Shown: positions 37,115 through 46,662, numbered from the stretch's first letter. The stretch: 64,000 nucleotides of DNA from Bacillota bacterium (GCA_023664625.1 JAMPFD010000008.1:80914-144913); one strand, 5' to 3'. Notes: generated from the sequence alone by a model not told the origin. Made by a program: numbers and translations.

Positions 37115-38800
37115 ATGTCTATTTGGTTTTTCCTAAAATTAGCCGGCTCGCTTGCCTTACTGATGTACGGTATGAAATCTATGAGCGAGAGCCTTCAGAA
37201 AATGGCCGGCTCACAACTCCGTCACGTATTGCAGGCCATGACCAAAAACAGATTTGCCGGAATGCTTAGCGGTGCGTTCATCACAGCATCCGTACAGTCA
37301 TCAACGGCCACGACGGTAATGACTGTGTCGTTTGTAAATGCCGGACTCCTTACTCTTGCACAGGCAATATCAATAATCATGGGTGCCAACATTGGTACAA
37401 CATTCACAGCATGGATTATGTCTGCAGGCTTTTCTTTTAACATCACAGACTTCGTATGGCCGGCGTTTTTCATGGCAATAATTCTCATTTACAGTAAGAA
37501 ACGGAAATCCATCGGAGACTTTCTTTTCGGCATAAGTTTCCTGCTTCTCGGACTCGGAACACTGAAAGAAACCGGTGCGGAAATGCACTTGGAAAGCATA
37601 CCGGCTGTCATGCACTTCTTCGAATCCTTTGAAGACAACTACCTGTCTTATTTCATATTTCTACTGATAGGCGGCATACTGACTGTCTGCGTGCAGTCAT
37701 CAGCCGCAGTAATGGCAATAACAATGACATTATGCTCTGCCGGAGTACTGCCTATATATCTTGGCATCGCACTTGTTATGGGTGAGAACATAGGCACCAC
37801 CGTAACATCCAACATTGCTGCACTGACGGCAAACATCCAGGCACGACGTGCAGCGTTCGCACACATGTTCTTCAATATCTTCGGAGTCATATGGGTTCTC
37901 TGCATATTCAGAATGTTCATAAATGCCATTTGCGCATTTGTAGGATACCCGACAACGGGAGCTACTGTAGCGGACTCCGGCAAACTGCCTTTCGTCCTGG
38001 CAACATTCCATACGACATTCAATGTCATAAACACTCTTGTACTGATATGGTTCATTCCCCAGATCGAAAAACTTGTATGCCGCGTAATCAGCAAATCAAA
38101 AGGTGAGGAAGAAGATGACTTCAAACTCAACTTTATCAGTGCAGGACTTATGCAGACACCAGAACTCTCCGTCCTTGAAGCAGAGAAAGAGATACGCTCC
38201 TTTGCAAGAAGGATTCAGAGGATGTTTTCTTTTGTAAGACAGCTGCTTGATGAGAAGGATGTTACAGAGTTTGCAAAAAGATTCAGCCGCATCGAGAAGT
38301 ACGAGTCTATATCCGACAGAATAGAACTTGAAATCGCAGAATATCTTAACAACGTGTCTTCCGAACGTCTTTCTGATTATACAAAAGCCAAGATAAGGGC
38401 GATGCTGAGGGAAATTTCCGAAATAGAGTCAATTGGCGATTCCTGCTACAATGTTGCAAGGACAATTAACCGTAAGCGACAGTCAAAAGAGAGTTTCACG
38501 GAAGAACAGTACAACCACGTCTGCCAGATGATGGATCTGTCTGAGGAAGCATTGACTGAGATGAATATTATACTGACAGGACATCATGACACAAGGGAAA
38601 TGAGTAAGGTTGATAACATCGAAACTCAAATCAACAACCTGCGTAATCAACTCAAAAACCAGAACATCAATGACATAAACGAGCAGAAGTACGCATATGG
38701 CATAGGTACAATATACATGGATATCATTACAGAATGTGAGAAACTCGGAGACTATGTCGTAAATGTAGCAGAAGCACGAATGGGCATAAGGCTGAAATAG
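37115..38800 (+). CDS. Na/Pi cotransporter family protein with PhoU-like domain
   Basis: 561 residues. Two inverted Na_Pi repeats are visible: QSSTATTVMTVSFVNAGLL with GANIGTTFTAWI, and QSSAAVMAITMTL with GENIGTTVTSNIA. The C-terminal 200 residues are a helical PhoU-like domain (RIEKYESISDRIELEIAEYL). The family imports phosphate with sodium at the inner membrane; PhoU-like tails are typical of bacterial NptA/YjbB forms. Phosphate specificity is inferred from the family. Confidence 0.92.
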   Translation: MSIWFFLKLAGSLALLMYGMKSMSESLQKMAGSQLRHVLQAMTKNRFAGMLSGAFITASVQSSTATTVMTVSFVNAGLLTLAQAISIIMGANIGTTFTAWIMSAGFSFNITDFVWPAFFMAIILIYSKKRKSIGDFLFGISFLLLGLGTLKETGAEMHLESIPAVMHFFESFEDNYLSYFIFLLIGGILTVCVQSSAAVMAITMTLCSAGVLPIYLGIALVMGENIGTTVTSNIAALTANIQARRAAFAHMFFNIFGVIWVLCIFRMFINAICAFVGYPTTGATVADSGKLPFVLATFHTTFNVINTLVLIWFIPQIEKLVCRVISKSKGEEEDDFKLNFISAGLMQTPELSVLEAEKEIRSFARRIQRMFSFVRQLLDEKDVTEFAKRFSRIEKYESISDRIELEIAEYLNNVSSERLSDYTKAKIRAMLREISEIESIGDSCYNVARTINRKRQSKESFTEEQYNHVCQMMDLSEEALTEMNIILTGHHDTREMSKVDNIETQINNLRNQLKNQNINDINEQKYAYGIGTIYMDIITECEKLGDYVVNVAEARMGIRLK

Positions 38801-38918
38801 GGAAATGCAGAGAAGCAACATTGGAATGAAAGATAGGTTAAAATCAACTATTTAGCAAAAAAATCCTAATTTTTGATTATCTTTCAACTGACAAAGCAAA
38901 TCTTTCAACAAATTTTTA

Positions 38919-38926
38919 TAATTTTG
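38919..38926 (+). promoter_or_regulatory. -7 element for the HU gene
   Basis: TAATTTTG, about 40 bases before the HU ATG. Confidence 0.6.
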
Positions 38927-38966
38927 CAGTTCGAAACAACAAATAAATAAACACATATTCATAAAA

Positions 38967-39266
38967 ATGACAAAAGCAGATATAATAAACGAGATTGTCA
39001 ACAGGACTGGCATTGCACGTTGCGACGCTGCAACGGCAATAGAGGCATTTATGGAAGTTGTCAAGGATAATATGGTCAACAACAACGAGAATGTCTACCT
39101 CCGCGGATTCGGTAGCTTTATTGTTAAAAAACGCGCCGAGAAAACCGGCCGCAACATTTCCAAGAATACAACAATCATCATACCTGAACATAACATCCCG
39201 GCATTCAAGCCTGCCAAAAGCTTCTTGCAGATGATGAAAGGTGAAGAAATCACTGCTCAGGACTAA
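38967..39266 (+). CDS. HU family DNA-binding protein
   Basis: 99 residues, normal for HU/IHF. MTKADIINEIVNRTGI at the start, the VYLRGFGSFIVKKRAEKTGRN arm region and the IPAFKPAKSF end are diagnostic. It compacts and bends DNA. It lies upstream of the small basic protein and RNase G genes on the same strand. Confidence 0.95.
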   Translation: MTKADIINEIVNRTGIARCDAATAIEAFMEVVKDNMVNNNENVYLRGFGSFIVKKRAEKTGRNISKNTTIIIPEHNIPAFKPAKSFLQMMKGEEITAQD

Positions 39267-39317
39267 AATAAGAAAAAAAGACACATAAAATATTAACCAT
39301 CTAAAAATTCAATTATT

Positions 39318-39407
39318 ATGCCAAACGGTAAGAAAAAGAAGGGCCACAAGATGGCAACTCACAAGCGTAAGAAGAGACTCCGTAAGAACAGACATAAGAG
39401 CAAGTAA
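39318..39407 (+). CDS. Very small basic protein, possible bS22/mS38-like ribosomal protein
   Basis: 29 residues, beginning MPNGKKKKGHKMATHKRKKR; more than half are Lys, Arg or His. It follows HU by 51 bases with an ATG at 39318 and precedes RNase G by 74. The pattern KM..HKRKKRLRKNRHK resembles the AURKAIP1/COX24 (mS38) domain found in tiny bacterial small-subunit proteins such as mycobacterial bS22. That assignment is from memory of the family, not a search. A short stem follows the gene (AGGGC/GCCCT near 39428-39450). Confidence 0.7.
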   Translation: MPNGKKKKGHKMATHKRKKRLRKNRHKSK

Positions 39408-39481
39408 GTTTTTTACGGCTAATTTTAAGGGCGTGTTTTTCACATGCCCTTTCTCTTTATTTAAAAACAAAGGTAAAAAGT

Positions 39482-41053
39482 ATGACAAGCGAATTAGTAA
39501 TTGATGTAAAAGCAGAGGAGATTTCCATTGCATTGCTGGAAGACAAGAATCTTGTGGAGTACCAGACAGAGCCACGCGCCCAATCATTCTCCGTGGGAAA
39601 CATCTATCTTGCAAAAGTCAAGAAACTGATGCCCGGACTCAACGCCTCATTTATCAACGTGGGGTACGAACGTGAAGCTTTCCTACACTACCTTGACCTC
39701 GGCACGCAATTCGCCAGCTACGAAAAGTATATCAAGCAGGCAAGAAGTGACCGCAGAAAGCTTTATCCATTTGAAAAAGCCATGCGTCTTCCTGACCTGA
39801 AAAAGGATGGCAGCATAGCATCAACACTGACAAAGGACCAAGAGGTGCTTGTGCAGATTGTCAAAGAACCCATATCTACCAAAGGACCGCGTCTGACATG
39901 TGACTTGTCATTTGCAGGACGGTATCTGGTACTCATGCCATTCCATGATAAAGTTTCTGTTTCCTCAAAGATAAAAAGCGGAGAGGAGCGTTCACGTCTG
40001 AAACAAATTATCCACAGTGTAAAGCCGCGCAATTTCGGAGTTATAATCCGTACCGTTGCGGAAGGCTGTGACGGAGCTGACCTGCAAAACGAGCTGCAAC
40101 TCCTCATCAAACGCTGGGAGGATGTCATACAAAAGACACAGACCGCAGCGACACTGCCTCAACTTGTCTATGAAGAAACAAGCCGTGCCATCGCCCTCCT
40201 CCGTGACATGTTCAACCCGACATACTCTGCCATATATGTCAATGACAAGGCTGTATATGACGAAGTGAAAGAATATGTCACTCTCATAGCCCCGGAGAAA
40301 GCCGGCATCGTTAAGTTATATGAAGGAAAAGTCCCTATTTTCGACAATTTCAACATCACGAAACAGTTAAAATCGGGATTTGGCAAAACCGTGAACTACA
40401 AACATGGTGCGTACCTTATCATAGAACATACGGAAGCGATGCATGTAGTTGACGTGAACAGCGGCAACCGCACAAAGGCGGAGAACGGCCAGGAGCAGAA
40501 CGCACTTGATGTAAATCTCGGTGCTGCCGACGAACTTGCAAGACAGTTACGTCTACGCGATATGGGAGGAATCATCATCGTAGACTTTATAGACATGCAC
40601 CTTGCAGAAGACCGTCAACTGCTCTATGAACGGATGTGCAAGAACATGCAGCAGGACCGAGCACGGCACAACATCCTGCCACTGTCAAAGTTCGGACTTA
40701 TGCAGATCACACGCCAGCGTGTCCGCCCTGCCATGGATATACATGTAGAAGAGGTCTGCCCTACTTGCTTCGGCAAAGGCACTATCAAGTCAAGTGTGCT
40801 CTTCACTGACCAACTGGAACGCAAGATAGAATATCTCACACAGAAAGTAGGAGAAAAGCATATCACATTACATGTTCATCCATACGTGGCTGCATATATA
40901 AACAAAGGCTTATGGAGCATAAAACGCCGTTGGCAGTTCCGCTACGGATGGGGTATCAGCGTAATAGCATCACAAAAGCTCGCTTTCCTTCAGTACGAAT
41001 TCTATGACGGTAAGAATCAATTCATAGACATGAAGGAAGAACACGATAACTAA
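39482..41053 (+). CDS. rng: Ribonuclease G (Rne/Rng family)
   Basis: 523 residues. The S1-type RNA-binding region starts near residue 38 (GNIYLAKVKKLMPGLNASFINVGYEREAFLH). The catalytic magnesium-binding block has HVVDVNSGN and GGIIIVDFIDM, and the zinc-link CPTCFGKG lies near residue 425. The length lacks the RNase E scaffold domain, so RNase G is the better name. It processes rRNA and other transcripts. The preceding small basic protein and HU may share the transcript. Confidence 0.94.
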   Translation: MTSELVIDVKAEEISIALLEDKNLVEYQTEPRAQSFSVGNIYLAKVKKLMPGLNASFINVGYEREAFLHYLDLGTQFASYEKYIKQARSDRRKLYPFEKAMRLPDLKKDGSIASTLTKDQEVLVQIVKEPISTKGPRLTCDLSFAGRYLVLMPFHDKVSVSSKIKSGEERSRLKQIIHSVKPRNFGVIIRTVAEGCDGADLQNELQLLIKRWEDVIQKTQTAATLPQLVYEETSRAIALLRDMFNPTYSAIYVNDKAVYDEVKEYVTLIAPEKAGIVKLYEGKVPIFDNFNITKQLKSGFGKTVNYKHGAYLIIEHTEAMHVVDVNSGNRTKAENGQEQNALDVNLGAADELARQLRLRDMGGIIIVDFIDMHLAEDRQLLYERMCKNMQQDRARHNILPLSKFGLMQITRQRVRPAMDIHVEEVCPTCFGKGTIKSSVLFTDQLERKIEYLTQKVGEKHITLHVHPYVAAYINKGLWSIKRRWQFRYGWGISVIASQKLAFLQYEFYDGKNQFIDMKEEHDN

Positions 41054-41212
41054 AAGAGGTTGAGGGAAGAGATGCAACAACGGAATATACCAATCATAAA
41101 TCCAGCAAACACATTATTTTCCACACTACCTCAATGGTTTGCATAGATAAAAGAAATGGAACAGGTTATTCCGCTATTTTCTGACAAAACAAAGTAGGAA
41201 CAAACATCAATC

Positions 41213-41273
41213 ATTTCCATACAAACAGTGGCGGCTTGCTGAATTAGCAAGCCGCCACTGTTTGTATGGAAAT
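41213..41273. terminator. 28-bp perfect stem between convergent genes
   Basis: Bases 41213-41240 pair without a mismatch with 41246-41273 around a GAATT loop. It separates rng (+) and the PpiD-like gene (-), ending 9 bases before the latter's stop. Confidence 0.85.
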
Positions 41274-41281
41274 TTTCTTTA

Positions 41282-43426
41282 TCAGAAGAATAGATAACGG
41301 TTATCCTTAACGTTTGCATTCTGATAGAGTTCCTGCATGAAATTGCCGGCATACTGCATCATCTTCTGCTTCTGTGTCGTCATGACAGCCTTCTCGTCAT
41401 ACTTTACCGGACGGTTGGACTTCTTCACGACCTGGAAGAGATACACACCACCATTTCCCTTCACAGGATTCTTTGAGAATGCACCGGCCTTTGTAGAAGC
41501 AACAGCGCCTGAGAGTGCAGGTTCAGCAGCGCCGGTAGCAGCAACAAACACAGGAGCGGCAAAAGTCACCTGATTTACTGAAGACACCTGCGCACCCTTT
41601 GCCTTAGCGGCAGCAACGGATTTTGCATCCTTAGCCTTGGCCATAAGGAACTCGGCCTGCTTGTCACGGAGAGCCTCTGCCTTGACGAATGACTTAACAC
41701 GCTCATCATCAAGAGTGCGGAAACCTTCCTTATTTACATTAGTAAGCACCATAACGAGAAGTGTGTTGTTGTCACCGCACTCATAAAGAGGAGAGACAGA
41801 ACCCTCTTCTGCGTCAAAGAGCCACTTCATAGCCTCACGTGTAGCACGGATTCCTGCAATATTATGCTGAGCAGTAGTAATGTCAGTCAAATCCATAACC
41901 TGATAGCCGTTCTTCTTGGCATTCTTCTCCAGTTGCTCTGCATTCTGACTCTCACTGACGAACTGGCTAAACTTATTATATGCCTGTGAATATGTATCCT
42001 TAGAGAAATTATTCTCACGCTTTACAACAGCTGCAACATACTTCGTCGTAGGAGCCTTACGGTCAAGAACCTGAACAATAATATTGCCAGATGCCAACTG
42101 TACGTTTGCAGTCTGACCGGCACCAAGATTCATAAGCGTCTGAAGATAAGCTTTTGAGTCTTTGTCAATAGTTGCAGAAGCCTCGTACTGCACACCTGTC
42201 ATCCATGCCTTCTCACCTGTCTGACCATACTTCTTTGCAAGAGCCTCAAAGTCTGCACCGGTATTTACTACTGCATTGTATACAGAGTCAGCCTTTGTAC
42301 GGGCAGCCTCAACAGTCTCTGCACCAACTTGAATGACACGGAACTGTATCGAGTCCGGCAACTCCTGCTTAGAAACAAGCTTAATGACATTATAAGTATT
42401 GTCCATCTTGTTTTCAACCGGGCCATAGACCTGGCCTACAGCCATAGAATCAAGGCGTGCCGCAATATCCTGCGGAAAAGCCCGTCCTGACTGCGGAAGA
42501 CCAAGATATGAGACCTGAGAAGCACTCTTGCGGACGATTTCCGCAGGATCTTCCGTAGCAGCAAGCTGCGAAGCGAACTCCGTCATCTCCTTAAGTGTAG
42601 CCTTACGGTCAGCAGTACTCGGAGCAACCTGCACACTTACATACTTCACGTCACGGCTCTCAACCATCTGACGGAACATATCCTTCATTTCTTCATACTT
42701 TGCCTTAAGGTCTGCATCAGAAACCTTTACGTCTGATTCCTTTACAGATGTATAAGGGAATGCCGCAAGCTGTATATTTGCTTCCTCGTTCTCATCCTTG
42801 AAAGCCATCTTTGCCTCTACCGGATTAGACATAATACAGTTGGCAAGAAGCACCTGATATTTTCCTGCAAGAATCTGCTGACGAAGAGTCTTCTCAATAA
42901 AAGTCCAATACTTATATACAGTGGCATACTGCTCTGCCTGCTGAGGATTAGTTGTCTGCATCTGCTTATAGTCAGCAAGGAATTTCTTCAAGGCATTTGC
43001 ATCAAAACGTCCTGTCTGCTGATTTACAAACGGAGTCTGTGCCAGCATTGGATTAGTGCCCTCTTTCAGAACATTCTGAAGTTCCTGGTCTGTCACAGCA
43101 AGACCAAGCTTCGAAGCTTCATTCTCAACGATACTTGTCTGAACATACGTATTCCAAACCATATCCTTGACCTGATTCAGTTCCTCTTCAGAGAGGTTCT
43201 CACGACCTTGGGTCATCTTTATAACCTCCTGATACTCGTCTACAAGAGCCTGATACTCCTGAACACTGATCTTATTTCCAAGTACCTCACCGACCTGCTG
43301 ACTTGAGTCTTTACGCAGAGCGTCAGCAGAGCGTACAAATTCCTCCGCTATAAAAGCGAAAAGAGCGAGACCAACAATACCGATAAGGATAGGTCCCCAG
43401 CTACGGATTTTACCAATTGCTGCCAT
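41282..43426 (-). CDS. PpiD/SurA-like peptidylprolyl isomerase, membrane anchored
   Basis: 714 residues. A single N-terminal membrane helix (ILIGIVGLALFAFIAEEFV, residues 14-32) is followed by a SurA_N-like helical domain, one clear parvulin domain (QVSYLGLPQSGRAFPQDIAARLDSM, then GQVYGPVE, near 310-350), a second divergent parvulin-like region, and a long C-terminal part. It probably assists folding of exported proteins at the periplasmic face of the inner membrane. The promoter TAATTTTG lies about 80 bases upstream. Confidence 0.9.
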   Translation of the reverse strand: MAAIGKIRSWGPILIGIVGLALFAFIAEEFVRSADALRKDSSQQVGEVLGNKISVQEYQALVDEYQEVIKMTQGRENLSEEELNQVKDMVWNTYVQTSIVENEASKLGLAVTDQELQNVLKEGTNPMLAQTPFVNQQTGRFDANALKKFLADYKQMQTTNPQQAEQYATVYKYWTFIEKTLRQQILAGKYQVLLANCIMSNPVEAKMAFKDENEEANIQLAAFPYTSVKESDVKVSDADLKAKYEEMKDMFRQMVESRDVKYVSVQVAPSTADRKATLKEMTEFASQLAATEDPAEIVRKSASQVSYLGLPQSGRAFPQDIAARLDSMAVGQVYGPVENKMDNTYNVIKLVSKQELPDSIQFRVIQVGAETVEAARTKADSVYNAVVNTGADFEALAKKYGQTGEKAWMTGVQYEASATIDKDSKAYLQTLMNLGAGQTANVQLASGNIIVQVLDRKAPTTKYVAAVVKRENNFSKDTYSQAYNKFSQFVSESQNAEQLEKNAKKNGYQVMDLTDITTAQHNIAGIRATREAMKWLFDAEEGSVSPLYECGDNNTLLVMVLTNVNKEGFRTLDDERVKSFVKAEALRDKQAEFLMAKAKDAKSVAAAKAKGAQVSSVNQVTFAAPVFVAATGAAEPALSGAVASTKAGAFSKNPVKGNGGVYLFQVVKKSNRPVKYDEKAVMTTQKQKMMQYAGNFMQELYQNANVKDNRYLFF

Positions 43427-44250
43427 TTTTCTTTTTAAGTTATTATTTTATTATTGTTTATTTTCTTAGCTACAATATTTATGGCATGACACCACTTTAG
43501 CGCACAAAATTACAAAAAATCTTGTAAATACGCAAATTTTCAGAATAAAACTTGCCTAAAACGCACTATTGTCGGGCAAAAACAACATTGATGCCAAAAA
43601 CATAGAGAAAGACAGGAAAACCGACTGACGGAAGCGGGCAGCAAGCGATTTCCCCAAACGTCTATCCCAAAAAGGTTATGGACATGCCTTGCTAAAATCA
43701 ATTCCTCGGACATTAAACCACAAAAACGAAAGCAAAAACGAGAGACATCTGCCCATTGTAGCATATTCAGCTGTGTTATTTTCTCATAACTCAAGTCAAT
43801 AAATTCCATAAGAAACAATTTGTCCATTCAGTCACTGCACCACCTTGATATACGGAGAACACTCCGAAGTATCAAATCTCTAATAATCAACAATATAGCT
43901 TCCCAGTACACAAAGTCTTACCTTTTGCCTCACAAAAGGTAAGGCTTTACAGTGCAAAAGGTAACGGTTTATATCGTAAAAGGTAACGTTTCGCAAATTC
44001 CCAAGATACTTTTGATTTTTTTATTGAAAGCTTTCCTATTCACCGAACCTACATTATCATAGCAAGCATTATCACTCATTCTGACAGAAGCCGCTGCCAT
44101 ACAGGCTTTCACATGACGAATATCTCAGGGAAGTCGCCAAAATTCATGTCTCTGTTCACCATCCACTCATCCATAATAAATAAAAACAGACAGAAATATC
44201 TTACAAAAGGAGCAAGACATGGCCTTTCCTGTCCGTATAGGTTCTGCAAC
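43427..44250. other. Gene-poor region
   Basis: Contains the promoter of the PpiD-like gene, repeat cluster C (43917-43994) and no gene I can support. A minus-strand open frame at 43540-43827 has no recognisable features. Confidence 0.5.
43917..43994. repeat. AAAAGGTAAC repeat cluster C
   Basis: CTTACCTTTTG (43917-43927) pairs with CAAAAGGTAAG (43933-43943) around a CCTCA loop. Two direct copies of AAAAGGTAACG follow, about 23 bases apart. Confidence 0.7.
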
Positions 44251-44623
44251 TTAGCGACACATGGTTTCATCGAAAAAGAGTTCCATTTGCATGTCAACTC
44301 TGACATAAGCCGGATGGTATTCTGCAAGTTCAAGAAACCCCAAATTTCTATATGTATGGCATGCTTCAACAATGTATTGCTTTCCAGGAACATTCTTTTC
44401 GCTCCAAGCGACTTTGCCTTATCGATCACAGTTTCACACAACAGGCAGCCAATGCCATTACCTCTCACATCCAGACTGACAGCAAGCTTCACTAACTCGC
44501 AATCACACCTTGAGTCATCCATTTTCACATAAGGCACATACGCCTACCGGCTCATTGTGACATAGGGCAACAAATATACGCCCGCCCATCCCATAATACT
44601 TTCCTGCGGATTGGCAAGACACT
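44251..44623 (-). pseudogene. Decayed GNAT acetyltransferase gene
   Basis: Three minus-strand frames together spell a GNAT enzyme. The pieces are AGKYYGMGGRIFVALCHNEPV in one frame, ELVKLAVSLDVRGNGIGCLL (acetyl-CoA binding motif A) and ESNTLLKHAIHI in the next, then YRNLGFLELAEYHP to METMCR-like end and a stop at 44251 in another. Single-base frameshifts lie near 44535 and 44360. The N-terminus is cut by an in-frame TGA near 44625. The gene is therefore inactive. Confidence 0.8.
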
Positions 44624-44712
44624 CAATGGAAAGACACAACTTTATAATAAAATAAAGGGTGACCATCCGTAAGACGAAAGGTCACCGTTGAACATATACT
44701 TTTAGGAGGCTG

Positions 44713-45363
44713 CTACTTGGAGAAACGCACACCGACAAGCATTCCATTGAAGCTTTTCATGAGAGAAGATACGGCAGAAAGTTCCGTTGTTCCGACCGAG
44801 CCTGCTATGTTCTGCAGAAAATCTTTAAGTTTTGTAGCATCACCAACCACCACAAGCGAACCATTCTTCAACTGCGGAGTAAGACTGCAAGGCTTTGTCT
44901 TTCCCTTAAATGTAAGCTGTACATCATTACCGGAAATCTCATACGTTCCCGTTATCTTTTTATTCTTAAAGTTCACACAAAAAGTCTTGTCACTATTAAA
45001 GGTTACTGACATCTTTCCTTTGGTCATTCCTACCTTTGAAAAATAAGTCTGAAGCTTTTCCTCTATCTTTGTGCTCGCCACGGTTCCGCCCAACTTTGCC
45101 ATGGCACTGTTGCTCTGAAAAACCACAGCCGGACTCTGGTAGACCCAAGTACCTTGAATCTGCCTGGAAGTCGGCACAAGCTTACTTGAGACTATGTCCA
45201 CAACTTTCCCGAGTACGGACCCCGACGAGGATGAGCTTCCTGACTTACTACCCACAGCTTCCGTCACTTTATTGAGTAACTCGCTTAATTGCGCATCTGC
45301 GCTTACATTGGCACAAAACAGCATAACAGATACCATAAGTGCCTTCAAAATATTTACTTTCAT
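44713..45363 (-). CDS. DUF4923 family secreted protein
   Basis: 216 residues from the ATG at 45363, which starts a signal peptide (MKVNILKALMVSVMLFCANVSADA). A Ser/Gly-rich linker (about residues 40-55) precedes a lipocalin-like beta-rich domain with TSRQIQGTWVYQSPAVVFQS and KKITGTYEISGNDVQLTFKG. I recognise it as the Bacteroidales DUF4923 group, function unknown. The longer open frame to 45456 is not signal-like. Confidence 0.78.
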   Translation of the reverse strand: MKVNILKALMVSVMLFCANVSADAQLSELLNKVTEAVGSKSGSSSSSGSVLGKVVDIVSSKLVPTSRQIQGTWVYQSPAVVFQSNSAMAKLGGTVASTKIEEKLQTYFSKVGMTKGKMSVTFNSDKTFCVNFKNKKITGTYEISGNDVQLTFKGKTKPCSLTPQLKNGSLVVVGDATKLKDFLQNIAGSVGTTELSAVSSLMKSFNGMLVGVRFSK

Positions 45364-45483
45364 TTTTTCTCGTACGATAAATTCATAATTACAGAAGTAG
45401 CTGTTGGAAACGTTTCTATACCGGCAACAACAAGTTTTATTGACCAACAGCTTCACTATAGAATATTTTTCAACAAATACTCA

Positions 45484-46134
45484 TCATCTCTCATCAGCCA
45501 GAAAAGCCATCAACTTCTCATTCCAGTCCTCACCATTTACGGGACATAATGTCTTAAAACCTAAAGAGGATGCTGCCTGGACATTACCCGGACCATCGTC
45601 CACAAACAGCGATTCGCCGGGAGATAGTCCTTCATGTTCAATGACATACTCGAAATATTTCTCACTCGGTTTCATGAAACCAATTTCATAACTCTTATAA
45701 CAAGAGTCAAAATAATCATCGACAGGCCGCCCGCCCGGACATTCATCATCCAGTCCGCGACTGAACTCACGACTGCACGCCCAAGACATCATGAAAGGAT
45801 TCGTGTTGGAAACCATGATAAGCCGGTACCCCATCTTGCGCAATCTCACAAGAATGTCTATATTACGTTTGGGCAAATCACCTCGATATCCCGTCCACGC
45901 CCATCTGCACTCCTCCCATGAAACATCACGCCCACATATCCCTGACAGTTCCGAGACAAACTCATTGCCAGAAATTCTGCCATTCTCCACATCACCAAAA
46001 ACACCCGCCTGCGTATATGCATCAAGACGCTTCTCTGCATCAGGAACACCCAACGCACCAAAACGGCGTATTGCTTCCTTTTGGTCAAGAGTTATTATCA
46101 CTCCTCCAAAATCAAATAAAATATTCTTTATCAT
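45484..46134 (-). CDS. HAD family hydrolase (YihX-like)
   Basis: 216 residues. Motif I is FDFGGVI (nucleophile Asp, with Gly where many HADs have the second Asp, as in the YihX subgroup), motif II VSNTNP near residue 110, the Lys in GFMKPS near 155, and motif III FVDDGPGNVQAA near 180. Likely a sugar-phosphate or phosphoglycolate-type phosphatase; substrate unknown. A TACCTTTG-type promoter lies upstream near 46158-46165. Confidence 0.88.
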   Translation of the reverse strand: MIKNILFDFGGVIITLDQKEAIRRFGALGVPDAEKRLDAYTQAGVFGDVENGRISGNEFVSELSGICGRDVSWEECRWAWTGYRGDLPKRNIDILVRLRKMGYRLIMVSNTNPFMMSWACSREFSRGLDDECPGGRPVDDYFDSCYKSYEIGFMKPSEKYFEYVIEHEGLSPGESLFVDDGPGNVQAASSLGFKTLCPVNGEDWNEKLMAFLADER

Positions 46135-46289
46135 TCACTTTTTATCCTTTTACGATACAAAGGTACTATATTTTCCTGAAACGACAATAAAAATAAGACA
46201 TTGTTTATGATTACCGAAGATATTTGTTAATATTATTTAAGAAAGCAACTTTAAGCATTTAATTATTTTACTGTTTCATTTTTTCTTCG

Positions 46290-46297
46290 TACCTTTG
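46290..46297 (+). promoter_or_regulatory. -7 element for tRNA-Cys
   Basis: TACCTTTG, 42 bases before the mature tRNA. Confidence 0.6.
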
Positions 46298-46339
46298 CAC
46301 CCGCAAATGACAAATCGCAGGCTGCATGCCATACCAAAC

Positions 46340-46414
46340 GGTGCGTTGGATGAGCGGTTTAGTCTCTGGTCTGCAAAACCAGCTAGGGCGGTTCGACTCC
46401 GCCACGCACCTCCA
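46340..46414 (+). tRNA. tRNA-Cys (GCA)
   Basis: Acceptor GGTGCGT pairs with ACGCACC. The anticodon stem CTGGT/ACCAG encloses the loop CTGCAAA, giving anticodon GCA. The T arm has GTTCGACTC, the discriminator is T, as usual for Cys, and CCA is encoded. Confidence 0.95.
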
Positions 46415-46415
46415 G

Positions 46416-46442
46416 AAACGCAAGTCTTAACGGCTTGCGTTT
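46416..46442 (+). terminator. Terminator after tRNA-Cys
   Basis: AAACGCAAG (46416-46424) pairs with CTTGCGTTT (46434-46442), followed by a T-rich stretch. Confidence 0.8.
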
Positions 46443-46565
46443 TTCTTTTGCATACACATCACACTGTTTCATAAAACATGTAATCCCTCTCTTTCACACC
46501 GGGAACCAAACAGGCATAGCAGCACTCCTCTGCCACTTTTTCCGGAAAGAACTTATTCATCCTCT

Positions 46566-46662
46566 AACAAACAGAGACAGCCAAGTATGTTTCAATACAC
46601 ATTCCGGCAACGGCAACATTGCATTCTGTGTTTTAAAACATACTTGGCTGTCTCTGTTTGTT
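46566..46662. repeat. 97-bp element with 27-bp perfect inverted repeats
   Basis: Bases 46566-46592 and 46636-46662 are exact inverted copies, with 43 bases between them. The rest of 46443-46807 has no gene. The element lies between a tRNA terminator and the 3' end of the SPFH-like gene. It could be a long hairpin terminator or a small non-autonomous element. Confidence 0.75.

Noticed and set aside
43540-43827. 95-codon minus-strand frame
   Set aside because: No family features and no promoter; its cysteine- and phenylalanine-rich composition is typical of chance frames in AT-rich spacer.
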